Origin: Spirodela intermedia
Taxonomy: Eukaryota > Streptophyta > Magnoliopsida > Alismatales > Araceae
Reading direction: 5' to 3'
Length of the DNA stretch: 64,000 nt
Assembly: GCA_902729315.2 (NCBI GenBank)
Contig: LR746267.1
Coordinates: 8,870,924-8,934,923, forward strand
In this document: positions 12,383 to 23,355 of the stretch, piece after piece
How the letters are laid out: every line of letters begins with the position of its first letter
Position numbering within the stretch: the stretch's first letter is position 1
The notes under the pieces: model-generated
What the model was told of the DNA's origin: nothing
The model's database searches: none
The model's input: the letters and a program-made list of their open reading frames with translations, nothing else
Made by a program: the position numbers and the translations under genes

Positions 12383-12990
12383 TGATAGGTTTTGAAGATG
12401 ATGATGGAACCATTGATTATTCACCACCATGACATTGAGCTGCTCTGGAACATAGAGGCCAGTCTAAAGATGAGCAAGAACCTTCCCGAAACATACCCCT
12501 CCTTCAGAGTCTTTTTATCTATCCTTGTTTATTCTCTACTCTTATCTTCTGTCCAAGTCATAATCTCTATTCTCTTATTCTCTATTTCCAGTCTTATTTA
12601 GTGAAAGGAAATCAAAATGAAAGACTGAGAAAGATCTCACCAAGCACTTGTAGTCATTATGCATAATCTGCTAGAAAGCCCATCCGTATTCTGATTGAAT
12701 GTCCCTAGGTTACAAAAAATGTTTTTCTTAGATAAGTGGGCTGCTTTATTGAAATTGTTTTATATTTATCATAAATCCTTGTCTACAAATTTATCATTAT
12801 TCCTAAGAAGTGAAACGTCAGTAGAAAATGTGCAAATTGCATAATTTCTGGAATAAGTATCAAAGATTCAAAAATAATACATCACATCATAAGATAAATA
12901 AAGTTGCTTATTATAAAATGCGAACAATGTGTTTCAAGACTCTCAGTTCATGACATAGGGAAGCCTTTACCGATCCATAGTAAAGGATAC
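12383..12990. other. Intergenic, no gene seen
   Basis: AT-rich sequence after member C. I see no coding signal. The duplicated block shared with 16.1 kb begins near 12990. Confidence 0.5.
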
Positions 12991-14250
12991 TGGCTAAACC
13001 ATTCTTTGTCAGTTTTTGTTTGTTTAATGGTCATATTTGATCTTCACGCTGAAGGATACAGCTAAGCTCACTTGATAACTAGCTAACCAATGAAAATGTG
13101 AAAAATAAGTATTTCTGATCACAAGCGAGAGATGGATGCAGTGGATTCTCCGCGTGAGGAACATCGGATAAACCATAGGAGATTAAACTTAGAAATACTC
13201 GTTCACTTTTCAATGATCTCAGCTTATTTGATATCAATTACTCTCACCTCCAAGGTTATTTCATTGATTTATTTAGAGACCTAGAATGTTTTTGCTTGGA
13301 TTATATTCATTGAAGCCATCGACATACGTTCTAGATCTCGTCTATGGTTTTCCTTTTACTTCTGTTATGTCATCATATGGAAAGTTGCAAAGAAAGATAC
13401 CTGCTAAATGTTCCTCTGGTGGGTTCATCATCCCAGTTCTCTGCATCTCCGTTACGTTATTTCGTAAATAAATAGGATTGTTGAACGAAATGCCATGATG
13501 GCGCCGTTTCTATTTGAGTTTTCATAGCCCCTAATCAGATTATCCGTTTTCTGAAACTACGACTGTCAAAGTCAGATTGTGCCACACGGAATCCTGTGAA
13601 CTTTCAGCTACTTATATCTGAGGACAAATGTCTAGTCGAAGAAGCCCAAGGACATTAAATATAAGGGACGGAGGAGTTTCGGGGAAGAAACAGGCAAGGA
13701 GACTCCGTTCCCAAAACAGACTAAGAGATTTCATGTGGGAGTAACCTGTCAGAAGCCGTAACAGTCTCTGCCATCTGCGTCCTGACCATCGTCGTCCTAA
13801 TCCTAATACTTGCCTCGGCATGGACTAGTTTCCGATTATTCTGACTGTCGTAACGGACGCCTGATTCTCTCGACTCCTGCTTCAACGAAGACGGCGGATG
13901 TGGTGATGGATAGGCCTTGGTGTGGTGGTGCAATCACAGTTATGATGCATGTCTTTTAAGTCGCATATCGTCGGATCTTCAGACAGAAAAATAGATTTAC
14001 TGATGTAGGAACGGAGTCTAATCGGTGTCGGAAGAAGTATGATCGTATAGGAGAAGCAAAACCTCAACAAAAATTTAATTTCTATATCTTCATTTCCTTG
14101 CGGATCTTTGTGACAATGCCGGAGGTCGATTCGTTTCCCTCCTCCCGAACCTCCGATGGCCTCGCTTTCACACTCGCTTCCTTCGCCCAAGCCGACAGAG
14201 GAGATTACGCGACACGATGGGTCGACGGGTAGGTGTCCCTTTGGGGGTCA
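12990..14250. repeat. Duplicated block, copy 1 (pairs with 16120-17700)
   Basis: Long but diverged similarity to 16120-17700. Shared words include TTTGTCAGTTTTT, TTTCTGATCACAAG, CTCAGCTTATTTGATATCAATTA, TATATTCAT[T/C]GAAGCCATC, AGAGGCCTTGG / ATAGGCCTTGG, ATGCATGTCTTT, ATCGTCGGATCTT and CGGTGTCGGA. Within it, 13757-13840 encodes a hydrophobic stretch VSAICVLTIVVLILILA without an ATG, and 13888-13908 reads DGGCGDG then stop. This looks like another decayed small membrane/Gly-rich gene. Confidence 0.7.
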
Positions 14251-14274
14251 CCTCCTGCTTAGCCTGAACTGTGA

Positions 14275-15030
14275 AATAAATCTTCTGAAGGGAGAATGAT
14301 AAGTTGCTGAAACGGACCCAGAATTCTCCCACGAATAGTGCGTGGCCTCAAGAATCAATGAGTCTATAAACTGTGATAATTTTATTTTGATGTAACAGAG
14401 CCAGCAGAACCAGCTTGGGAGCAGGGTAGATCAATCTGGACGACATTAACGGGAACCGTCGAACTTATCTTCTGTGACTCCTCCCGCCGTTAATGCGACG
14501 GTACCACTCCCGCTGGCACCCTTTTTCCCATCAGAGCAGCAGACATTATTATTTTCTGCGGTAATAACTCCAAATGCCTCCTGGGAAATCGGGAAATATC
14601 GAGGTCTCCTGCGTTTCAGTTTTTCATCAAAGCTCTAATGCGTGCCACAGTCAAGGGGTGATTGCAAGTGACAGAAAGGTAACTGAATGGCGAAGCGCGC
14701 AAGTCGCCTGTCCGGGACAGGTCGCGGGCAGCCAAGGGCACACCGTTGAACGTCACACCTCCATAGACTGTCGGAAGAGATGATGCGATAGAGAGGCGGA
14801 CGTGGCAATGGCAATGGCAATGGCGCACATTGCTGCATGGCTACAAGGGCCAAGCTGGGTCGATGGAAGGTCCCCGAAGAAGAGGTTGAGGGGGAGGTGA
14901 GCGTGGGGAGGACGAGGAAGAGGTGTACTAAATTAGCTCAGGCGGGGTGAGAGAACACGTCCAGCGCTCACTGAACTTCTTTACTGTCACTTTGTAATGC
15001 TTTCATGTGGGGGAAACGGGTCGAAGGCGC
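14275..15030 (-). pseudogene. Truncated copy of the HST 5' end
   Basis: Minus-strand similarity to HST exon 2 and exon 1 with most of intron 1 deleted. About 14275-14430 matches exon 2 and its flank (GGGAGAATGATA, CCACGAATAGTG, CCAGCTTGGGAGCAGG). About 14430-14560 matches the intron next to exon 1. About 14690-15020 matches exon 1 and its upstream region: the transit-peptide end [11 protein letters not shown] is intact. The ATG segment is lost, the exon 1 donor has changed from CAG/GTACC to CAGTTACC, and exon 2 is broken. Exons 3 and later are absent. It cannot encode the enzyme. Confidence 0.85.
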
Positions 15031-16120
15031 GCTGCCGCGGAGGCCCAGCAGAAGGCGCGCAAGAGGGACCCCAAGAAGGTTGACAAAATTTGAGAGGCCT
15101 ATCGGAAGGTACTCAGCGTTGATCTTACTTAGCTTTATAATCGCGTCCTCTTCTTTCCATAGCTTGAACCATTGATCTGTTTGGTCAAGTCCTGGTTCAA
15201 GACCATGTTCTGATTTCTCTGTTCTTGTTAAAACTATTTCAATGAACTCACTCCACTCGAGGAGATTCCTCCCCTTGAGTTTGAATTCATTAAGTACATT
15301 TGGCAGCTCTAGTTATAGCTTAGAGCTCGAGTATATTATGCAGAAATCGAAAATATTTCGATCACTTCTGACGTAATATTTTTTTTCTTCAACCAGCAAA
15401 AGTTACGCTCTCGGCTTCTATACAGAGGTACAAGACAAAATAGAGAAATAGTAGGAACAACTTCTACCCAAGACGATACAAACTGTTCTCCCTACTCGAA
15501 GAATGAGAGGAGAGGTAAATAGGGCATTGGCCAATGAATATACTCAATAAACAGTTAGAAAATGATTGTATAGAAGAGCGTAGGACATGATAGGCTCTCA
15601 CCAAGGCAGCCAAAATTTAGGACACGTATTCCACAACAAATTGAAAGAATAAAATCCAAGCGAACGTTCTATTAGTCAAGATAACTTGGAACGACCACAG
15701 TTGACCTGCTTTGATACCATGTCGAAGTTCCTTGACTGCTTCAAGCCTTGCTGTCGTCCCCTGTTGTCTGAGAGAGAGCCGTTGAGCTCTAGGGTTAGGC
15801 GAGAAAGACAGAAAGGAAAAATGCTTAATTTTTTTTTTTTTTTTAAAAGGATGGATACCTATTTACACAATCGAATAGTGTATAGGTTGGATTCATCTTA
15901 GTGGATCCACTTATAATAGACCTTACACGTAACCTCTAACTTCAATCATTGATCAAGTGAATAATCAATTCTTGCTATGACGGCAAGAAAGCTAAGGAGA
16001 CGATGATGTGTCGTGTTGCGGGGCAAGGAATAAGGTGCTCACAAGGTATACTCGATGCCCACGGGAGACCGTTGACATTTTGATAGTGACATAGAATAGA
16101 TAGTCTTTTGGGTAGCAGCC
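15031..16120. other. Intergenic, with a possible exon fragment
   Basis: 15031-15110 on the plus strand reads AAAEAQQKARKRDPKKVDKI, stop, EAYRKV, ending in a GT donor-like site. It looks like a helical Lys-rich exon fragment with one stop, but I do not recognise the protein. The rest holds a T-run at 15831-15844 and the block at about 16023-16120 shared with 6.7 kb. No complete gene is seen. Confidence 0.35.
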
Positions 16121-17700
16121 ACTTCAAGATATTTGTCAGTTTTTTCTTGTGTAATTCTCATACTTGATCTGCATGCTAAGGATATTTCTATGCTCACTCG
16201 ATAACTCGCCAATGACTGAAAATATGAAATTCACGTTTTGGATATTAAACAATATTTTCTGAATATTTATACTGAAAATGAAGTATTTCTGTCTTTCTGA
16301 TCACAAGTGAGAGGTAGATGAATTGGATCCTCACGGTGAGGAGCATTTGATAAACTATGTGAAGTTAAACTTCGAAATACTTGTTCAATATTTTCAATGA
16401 CCTCAGCTTATTTGATATCAATTATTCTATTTTCATCTGCACGGTTATTTCATTAATTTATTTAGATACCCAATCTGTTTTTTCTAAGATTATATTCATC
16501 GAAGCCATCTACATGCATTCTAAGTTTTGCATATGGTTTTTATTTACTTCTTTTTGTGCATAATTCTAGAAGTTGCGAAAATATAATACTAAATAATCCT
16601 CTAGTGGGTTCACGTACTATTCTCAGCTTCTCTACGTTATTTTAGAAATAAATAGAATCGTTGAACTAAATGAAAGCATGACACGCCATTTCTATCGGAA
16701 TTATCATGGCCTCTTACCAGATTTGCCCTTGCTAAGCCTTGGTGTTAAAGTCAAAGTCAAACATTGTCTCCCACGGAATCTACGGGTAATCCCTCGGAAA
16801 AACCGAGGGGGAGCGAATGCATTTCTATATTCTTTCCTTACTGAGAACACCCTATCGAGGAGCTCACTGGGCACGGCGAGTAGGGCAACAATGCCCGATA
16901 TGGGGCTAACCATGTGGATATCCCCTCTCCCCCAATTTTCTTTCCACTTGATACAAAAGTTCCCAACACTGAGATTTGAGGTCAATCATGACGTCCACCA
17001 TCCCCCCCGACGGTTATCATAAATCGATCTACTCCGTGTGCCCGAAGGTGGGGTTGCGAGCTAAGGGTATGCAACCTATCAGAAACCTTGAGTCTCCGCC
17101 GTCTTCGTCCTGGCCGTCGTCGTCCTAGTCCTATCTCATGTCTCGCCTGGGACTAATTTCCTATTGTTTCGACTGTCTTAACAGACGCCTTATTCTTTAA
17201 ACTCCTCTGTACAAGGAAGACGGCAGACATGACGATGTAGAGGCCTTGGTGGGGTGGTCCAGTCGTAATTATAATGCATGTCTTTAAGTCGTATATCGTC
17301 GGATCTTGGGACAGAATATCAGATATACCGACGTAGGAGAGGAGTCTACATCGGTGTCGGACGAAGTGGGATCGAATAGGAGAAGCTAGTTCTCAGGAAA
17401 ATTTGTATTTTTGGGCCTCTTTGATGCTGTGACGGCCATGTTGACACCCTCGCTTCCTTCCCCCATGCCGCCAGGGAAGAGAGAAGGCGGCACGATGGGT
17501 CCACGTATCGTGTCCATTGTCGACGACGGCCTAGGAATCACCTCCTGTTGAGCCAGGCAGCATACCCTTCGGTCTCGTATCGTGTCGCCTCGTCGATCAG
17601 GGGCATATGCCCGCGGCGAGCGCTGGGGTTGACGACGCCGGCGGGATACAAGACGAAATGACGGCAACACAATGAGCTGGTGGATTAGTATCGTTGATAT
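16120..17700. repeat. Duplicated block, copy 2 (pairs with 12990-14250)
   Basis: Second copy of the 13-kb block, immediately upstream of member D. It contains the matching hydrophobic remnant (VSAVFVLAVVVLVLS, 17094-17138) with no ATG in frame and no intact Gly tail. A TA run lies at about 17709-17728. No intact gene is seen inside. Confidence 0.7.
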
Positions 17701-18076
17701 TTGACCATAAATATATATATATATATATCTCGTCTAGGATTGACCCAAGGATCGAGGAAGGCAGTGGAGGTGTCAGTGGGGCTGGGGTGATAACTAGTGG
17801 ATCCTGTTAGCTGGGCTTAAAATATTAAAACTTCAATCTTTTCGGTATCATATGACATTTTTCATAAGCCCTCGGGAAAATTAGGAGATATTTAGTGTAA
17901 GGTGTTCAATAGAAAGGCCCAACCTTTTCGGTCTGAAATCAATAAGAAATACTTAACTTCTCCACGATTTTAAGATATGCATACGCATGTGTAACCTAAC
18001 CTTGACCAGGATCCTACATAATCTAGCATGATGCACACGGCAAAGTTCTGGAGGTCCCAACGCCAGCTAAAGTTGC

Positions 18077-18084
18077 TGACGTCA
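18077..18084 (+). promoter_or_regulatory. TGACGTCA palindrome upstream of member D
   Basis: A perfect bZIP-type palindrome 108 bases before the ATG of member D. Related elements sit at the same place before other family copies: ACGTCA at 4615 (100 bases before A), TGACGT at 6060 (B), AGACGT at 19701 (E) and TGATGT at 20555 (F). Each follows a variant of AACGC[A/C]AGC. Confidence 0.5.
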
Positions 18085-18184
18085 TGGGGACGCCATGCTG
18101 TTCATGCTTGTCCACGGTAGGGGTATCCTTCGTCACATGGTCCAAACTATCATAAATCCCCACTCGGCGGTGAAACAGAAGAGA

Positions 18185-18394
18185 ATGGATGGATTTGTGA
18201 TGTTTTGGGTCGTCACCGTCGTTTTTATCGCAGTCTGGATAGTCGTGGCATTCACCTGCGGATGCGCCAGCAGCTGTAGTGTAGACGTTGGCATTCACGG
18301 TGGTGGCGGAATGGGTAATGTTATCATCGACGGTGGTGGTTGTGGCGGCGGGAGTGGCTGTGGTAGCGGTAGGGCCGGCGATGGACGAGACTAA
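18185..18394 (+). CDS. Small single-helix membrane protein with Gly/Cys tail (member D)
   Basis: 69 residues of unknown function. MDGF is followed by a helix (VMFWVVTVVFIAVWIVVAF, residues 5-23), then CGCASSCSVDVGIHGGGG and a Gly-rich tail with CGGGSGCGSG, ending GDGRD. It is the closest match to member A: W-V/I-V-x-V-F-I-A, the Cys segment and VD[V/A]GI[H/A]GGGG align without gaps. The reading could extend upstream to 18095, but the shared MD start favours 18185. Its 3' flank also matches that of A. The helix with a short Met-Asp N-terminus and a tail after the helix suggests a small membrane-anchored peptide; orientation and location are unknown. Confidence 0.6.
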   Translation: MDGFVMFWVVTVVFIAVWIVVAFTCGCASSCSVDVGIHGGGGMGNVIIDGGGCGGGSGCGSGRAGDGRD

Positions 18395-19650
18395 AAACGA
18401 AATGAAGTGGGATGCATTGGTAGCTAAACCGTCATCTTTGTTAATTTTCTAAGAGGATGCAATCCAGACGTTTTTTATTTTGGTGGAATCATGATTAAAT
18501 GCTTGGATGAGATGCATTTTATCATAAAATGGTGGATAAGATGTTACTATGCGAGATTGCACTTTAGCTGACGAAAGATAATAAAATGTCCTCCAGAACA
18601 TGAAGAATGACAAAATGAGACTTGCATGGGTATCCATTTATGATGTGGGGGCTACTTCCGTGAATCACAAAATGCATCTCCTATGATTTGATCTCCTTAG
18701 ATGAGGGGGTGAAATTTATGATAAGAGAAAATTGTAACGATAAAGATTAAAGCATTCTATTAAAGTATAATCTTAATCCCAAGCCATACATTTTAATTGA
18801 TCATGAGAAGGCAATATCTTATGACGATAAACTAGGAAGTCTCCAATTTCTAATTGATTTCAAGTTAAATCTTGGAATTATTGTTTACTGAAGATATGTT
18901 GCTAGGCTCATAGTAATTTTTGTCACCAAGTGGCAAGTTCCACCAACCCTTGTATTAATTAGTTTGGAAGTATTATCTTCACATATATATACTTACATGT
19001 TCCACCGAAAATAATAAGCATTGTTCCACAGGCAAACGCTATGAAATGCTCGTGCCTTCATAGCCCTAGCAAGGCGTGATACTAATCTTAAGCATTTTTC
19101 AAATCAATAATTAGTTTTGGATATATTAGTTATTGAATTACATCTAATAAATAGCATCTACAGTGGAACTATCAGGCGACTTCTCAGACTTTTTAGAGCC
19201 ATCATTTGGTCAACAAACCCGCGGCAGGTCTGCTTTCGTCCCTTCCTCCGTGGTGGTCTGAGAAATGGCCAGGAAGAAACTTCTCACTACCCATGGCTAA
19301 GTGCCGAAGCTGATAACCAGTATCCGAACAGAAATGGAATATTGAAGTCAACGCGAGATCTAGGACAGTACGCATTAGTCAGTGTCACAACGAAAAAACT
19401 GAGATCGGAAGAGAGGGATACAGAGGTTGTCGTTCCCTGGATTTGAGCTCAAAGCTATCTCTAATCTTTAGGTACAATACTTTCAAACATTCTCAGGAAA
19501 ATTTGTACATGTGAAGTCATTCAACAAAGGCTAAACCTAAGTTATCCTCATTTGTGAGTTCGACAACACAGTAGACTACGTGAAACCTCAAACTATGGGA
19601 GAAATGACAACGCGTAGCGTATGACCGTTGGAAGATGATGATCGACGGAG
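18395..19650. other. 3' flank of member D, no gene seen
   Basis: 18470-18710 is the duplicate of the 3' flank of member A. The remainder is AT-rich. A reading at 19117-19446 has no recognisable domain and is not supported. Confidence 0.5.
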
Positions 19651-19689
19651 ATGCTGGCCGGGAAGTTATTGAGGTGGGATGGTCAACGC

Positions 19690-20060
19690 CAGCCGTCATA
19701 AGACGTAGTAAGTCATGGGTGGTGTTACCTTTATTGACAAGATCCAGCGGGGGGCATATAAGCAATCATTCTTGTCGTCGTGTTGACTGTTGTATGCAGC
19801 TGTGTGTATGGCGGCGGGAGCCGCCTAGGTGCCATCGTGGATAGCTGTGTCGTTGGCTGTGGTGGCTGACGCGAGGCCTCAACGTTTGCAAAAAATATAT
19901 TCGGATTATTAGTAAAGTTATACAATGTTTTGCTATGTTGATTGATGTTCAATCTTTCAATTATCGAAGTTTAAGAGCCCTTGTACTCCATATGTATGTT
20001 GAGGATCGTTGAATAACCAAACTTTGAACGTGAGCCATTACATTCACGAAATCCATTTAG
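19690..20060 (+). pseudogene. Decayed small membrane-protein copy (member E)
   Basis: After AGACGT (19701) the frame reads AIILVVVLTVVCSC, then VYGGGSRLGAIVDSCVVGCGG and stop, i.e. helix, Cys, Gly-rich tail. A TAA stop lies two codons before the helix and no ATG precedes it in frame, so the start is lost. It aligns with member B (6060-6420) on both sides. Confidence 0.5.
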
Positions 20061-20628
20061 CGACTCGATTTCATTCAAGGTAAATTTTTAATTATACAAA
20101 ATGTGACTTACTCGAAGAAATATCATACAATTTCTTGGGTTTAATCTCGGGAATTTAAAGCAAAAGATATTGATTTCACATAATCAATGAGAAACTATTG
20201 TTTGATAATAAGATTTCTATAATGAATAAAATAATTTATTCTTCTTATCACAGTATGCCGCCCCTCAGCTGAAGAGGACAACTGAAGCCAGCCCTCTGAT
20301 ATGGCGGGGAGGGGTAGACCCCCCATCAGAAGTGGTAGCATGAATTAGAATTTCGGAGATAAAAGCTAGCATGAAGTTGCTCAGGAGATAATTTAAATTC
20401 CATCGAGAGACGCGATAAGCAACTGGGATCAAGAGGAAGGGAGACAGTGACAGTCGTACAATGAAGTTAATGCGTTGCGTGTCTCGGGAGGAAAACCAGG
20501 GTCAACGGAAGGCGGAGGGACAGTTGTCGGGGCAGAAATGTCAACGCAAGGCGCTGATGTTCTGAGAGACGCTTCATCTTTGTATGTACCCTGTTAGGTT
20601 TCCCCGTCACCTGAATGTCCGGCGTCGG
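20061..20628. other. Intergenic and upstream region of member F
   Basis: AT-rich to 20250, then a more GC-rich segment. 20467-20570 resembles the upstream segment of the other family copies (GTTGCGTGTC, GTCAACGCAAGGCGCTGATGT). No gene is seen. Confidence 0.5.
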
Positions 20629-21020
20629 ATGGGAATGTTTCTAGTGGCTTGGATCATCTCTATCATCTTTACCATTATCGGGCCAGGCGGCTTAGCTTGT
20701 GATGCGGGAAGTATTGTCACAACGGCTCTGGTGGTGCTTGTGGCGCTGGTTGTGGTTGTGGCGGCCGAAGTTTTGCCAGTGGTGCTGGCGACGATGGCGG
20801 TGGCGGTGGTGGCACTGGCTCTGCTGTGGTTGGTGGCGGCAGCGATGCGACTGTGAGGCACTGGCAGTGCCGGCAACAGGGGCTGCGGCGGTTGATGGTT
20901 TACCGATGGCGGTGGCGGTGGTGGCGCTGGCTCTGCTGTGGTTGGTGGCGGCAGCGATGCGACCGTGAGGCACTGGCAGCGCCGGCAACAGGGGCTGCGG
21001 CGGTCTATGGTTTACCGATG
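20629..21020 (+). pseudogene. Frame-shifted small membrane/Gly-rich copy (member F)
   Basis: The ATG at 20629 opens MGMFLVAWIISIIFTIIGPG, a family-like helix, followed by LACDAGS. The Gly/Cys tail that should follow (GGACGAGCGCGG, then GAGDDGGGGGGTGSAVVGGG) is in the neighbouring frame, so one frameshift separates helix and tail. The tail region was then tandemly duplicated in 112-base units. Either the gene is broken or a second frame has taken over; I favour broken. Confidence 0.5.
20793..21020. repeat. 112-base tandem duplication
   Basis: GATGGCGGTGGCGGTGGTGG starts at 20793 and again at 20905, and a third copy just begins at 21017. The two full units differ at only a handful of positions (for example CACTGG/CGCTGG, GACTG/GACCG, CAGTGCC/CAGCGCC), so the event is recent. 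112 is not a multiple of three. Confidence 0.95.
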
Positions 21021-21288
21021 GCTTACGGGGTGGAGATGGCAATCTTTCGTTCTTATATTGAATACAGAGCGGCGGCCCACATGGGCTCACTCGCCGCCGC
21101 CGCCGGCAGCTATGGGGTCTACCGCTTGACAAGGGCCCCTCTGTACACTACGATCACCGGTTTATACGAAAGATTTCTTTTACTACCTGAGTTCATCTTC
21201 GTCCGAGTTCTCAAAAGAGTTGGTTCATTCAAGCCCGCGCAGAAGGGGTAGCGTGTTCGAAACAAATATAATAAGACTGGGAGGAAAA

Positions 21289-21486
21289 TCAGCGAAGCCG
21301 CCTGGCTTCCCTCTCGGACTCGAGGAGGGTGAGGATGTCTCCTTCCCTGACGGGCCCCTTGACGTTCCTCATGATCAGGCGGTTCTGGTCGTCAAGGAAC
21401 TTGACCCTCACCTGGGTCACCTGCCCTCTCGATCCAGTACGACCCATGACCTTCACCACCACGGCGAGCTTCACCTGGCTGTCCAT
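21289..21486 (-). CDS. RPS28: 40S ribosomal protein S28 (eS28)
   Basis: 65 residues, full family length. A small cytosolic ribosomal protein of the 40S head near the mRNA exit. The sequence starts [20 protein letters not shown], continues [20 protein letters not shown] and ends EREARRLR, the highly conserved eS28 pattern. The coding part is one exon. CTGCGGCAG directly before the ATG is a good acceptor, so the 5' UTR is probably split: a leader exon around 23250-23154 ending CTGCAAG before GTTGGT, and an intron of about 1.65 kb. A TATAAATAC box (23269-23261, minus strand) and three TGGGC[C/T] site II elements (23323-23355) upstream support a promoter there. Confidence 0.95.
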   Translation of the reverse strand: MDSQVKLAVVVKVMGRTGSRGQVTQVRVKFLDDQNRLIMRNVKGPVREGDILTLLESEREARRLR

Positions 21487-23260
21487 TCTGCCGCAGAGGA
21501 CGAAGACGTCACCAGAAGATCAAAGATATACTGCACCGGCATAAAAGCCAAAACCCTCTCCTGGGTCAGTTGCCATGGAGACCGAATACAGAAGGATGAA
21601 TCAAACATGAAATCGTGGAGACTTGCTAGGCTTCCATGTAAATATTGCCAGGACAGTGAACTCTATCGGATTGTGCACCCAGTAAAATAAAAATCAATTC
21701 CTTAACGATAGCGACAAGCCAAATCACTAAACGAGGAATAATTATCCCTTCCACAATTCACAGGAGAAACACTTTGAATGTTGCTAACAAGAAAACAAAT
21801 GAATGGAACAGGTACTCTAATACAAATTGTTGACTGCCGCAGTCGAATGTTCGAGGTTGTTGTAGCAAATCGGGCAAATTGACAAATGTTGTCGATCAAT
21901 CATGGGGAAAATCATGCCATGACTATCTCTCTTAGAGAAAGTAAAATGAAGAATATTGACAAGAAATAAGCTTACGGTCAGTAATCATGGAAATGTCAAA
22001 GAACCTTCAAGTCAGTCTGCTTCTGAACTGGGTTCAAAGATGCATTCGATCTATACTTTGGAAGGTAGTGAGTGACGGATTAACATTCAGTGAAACTGTA
22101 AAAGGAACAAAGTAGAGATTTCCGGCCTGATGACATAAATAACTGAAATTTAATGTTATCCATTCGATTTTAAGCATACTTTACTTCGGTGAAAGATACA
22201 TAAAAATAAAATAAGGTAGATGTAGGACATCTGGGAAATAAAGCACCAGTTAAAAAGGGCGTCCCATGTAAAGTAAGCGCAGATATGCAAATAATCTAGA
22301 ATATGCTCACAATAGGGAAACATACAGAAACAATCGACCTGCTCAAAAATTCAAAGACAGCTCGATGAATCAATTTTTTAAAGTAGACATAAGCATTCCC
22401 ACCTTAGCAAAAATGACGAAACAAGAATAAACGCAAAAACACGTTAAAACACCAAACATTTTTAAGGGAAGAAAACACTTCAACAGGCTCTCCTCTGCCG
22501 AATTCTCGGCTCCCAAAACAATATCCCCAGAGCTTCAGGAATAATAGAACTAAAATATATTTGGGCAACGAGGAAAAGTTTTTCCATCTTCTCGCTGACT
22601 ACTAGAAAAATGCAATCATAAATCTTGCATAAAATCAATGACCTAGGAGCAATTATATTGAGGCGCATGAAAAGAAAGAAACAAGTTTAAGTAAACCTAT
22701 TGAAGGGTCCGCGACTAATTATTTCAATCTAATCTACCCGACGTTATGTGGTCCATCTGCTGCAGTTTGCACTGTAGGTGTATGATCACCTAAAGGAAAA
22801 TCAGGAACTTAGGTCACTAGTCTAGCAGCTCGCCATCGATTGAGCCCATACAAAAACAAAACTAGAAAAAGCGGCGACTCCGGTGAGGGTACATTGGATC
22901 CTCGGTTATGTTGTTAGATTTGGCCGTTCTACATAAAATTGTGGGCATAACGCAACATCAGGAAACATTAAGAAAACAACGGGGCAAATCATTGCTAAAC
23001 GGAGCAAAACCGTGGATCTCTCTTACCGCTAAATTCCATGACGATTTCAGATGAAAACTTTGGTTGAGAGCGACGACATGGACTAAACAAGCCGATAAGT
23101 CTGAAGAAAGAACATACGAAAGATACAAACAACGTACAGAGGGAACCAACCTTGCAGGACTGCTCTGTCTCGCGCGCGCAGAGATAAGGAACAAGGAGAA
23201 GTCGAGCGGGCGGCCGTCAAGAGAAAGCAGGAGGCAATAAACTGCAAAAGCCCTAACCGT

Positions 23261-23355
23261 GTATTTATATTGATCGGAGCTCATCAAGCATGTAGCGCGC
23301 ACGTGACAGGGCTATTTTGGGGTGGGCCCTTGATGGGCCTGACATGCGAAGCCCA
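23261..23355 (-). promoter_or_regulatory. RPS28 promoter: TATA box and site II elements
   Basis: On the minus strand TATAAATAC lies at 23269-23261. TGGGCC hexamers lie at 23323-23328 and 23334-23339 and, in the opposite sense, AGCCCA at 23350-23355. Site II (TGGGCY) clusters are typical of plant ribosomal-protein promoters. GTTAGGGCTTTTG just downstream of the TATA box resembles a degenerate telo-box. Confidence 0.55.

Noticed and set aside
16678-17022. 114-codon plus-strand reading in the duplicated block
   Set aside because: Not preserved in the partner copy at 13.5 kb and without known domain.
20692-21132. Arg/His-rich minus-strand reading
   Set aside because: Reverse complement of the 112-base Gly-rich tandem repeat; open only because of base composition.
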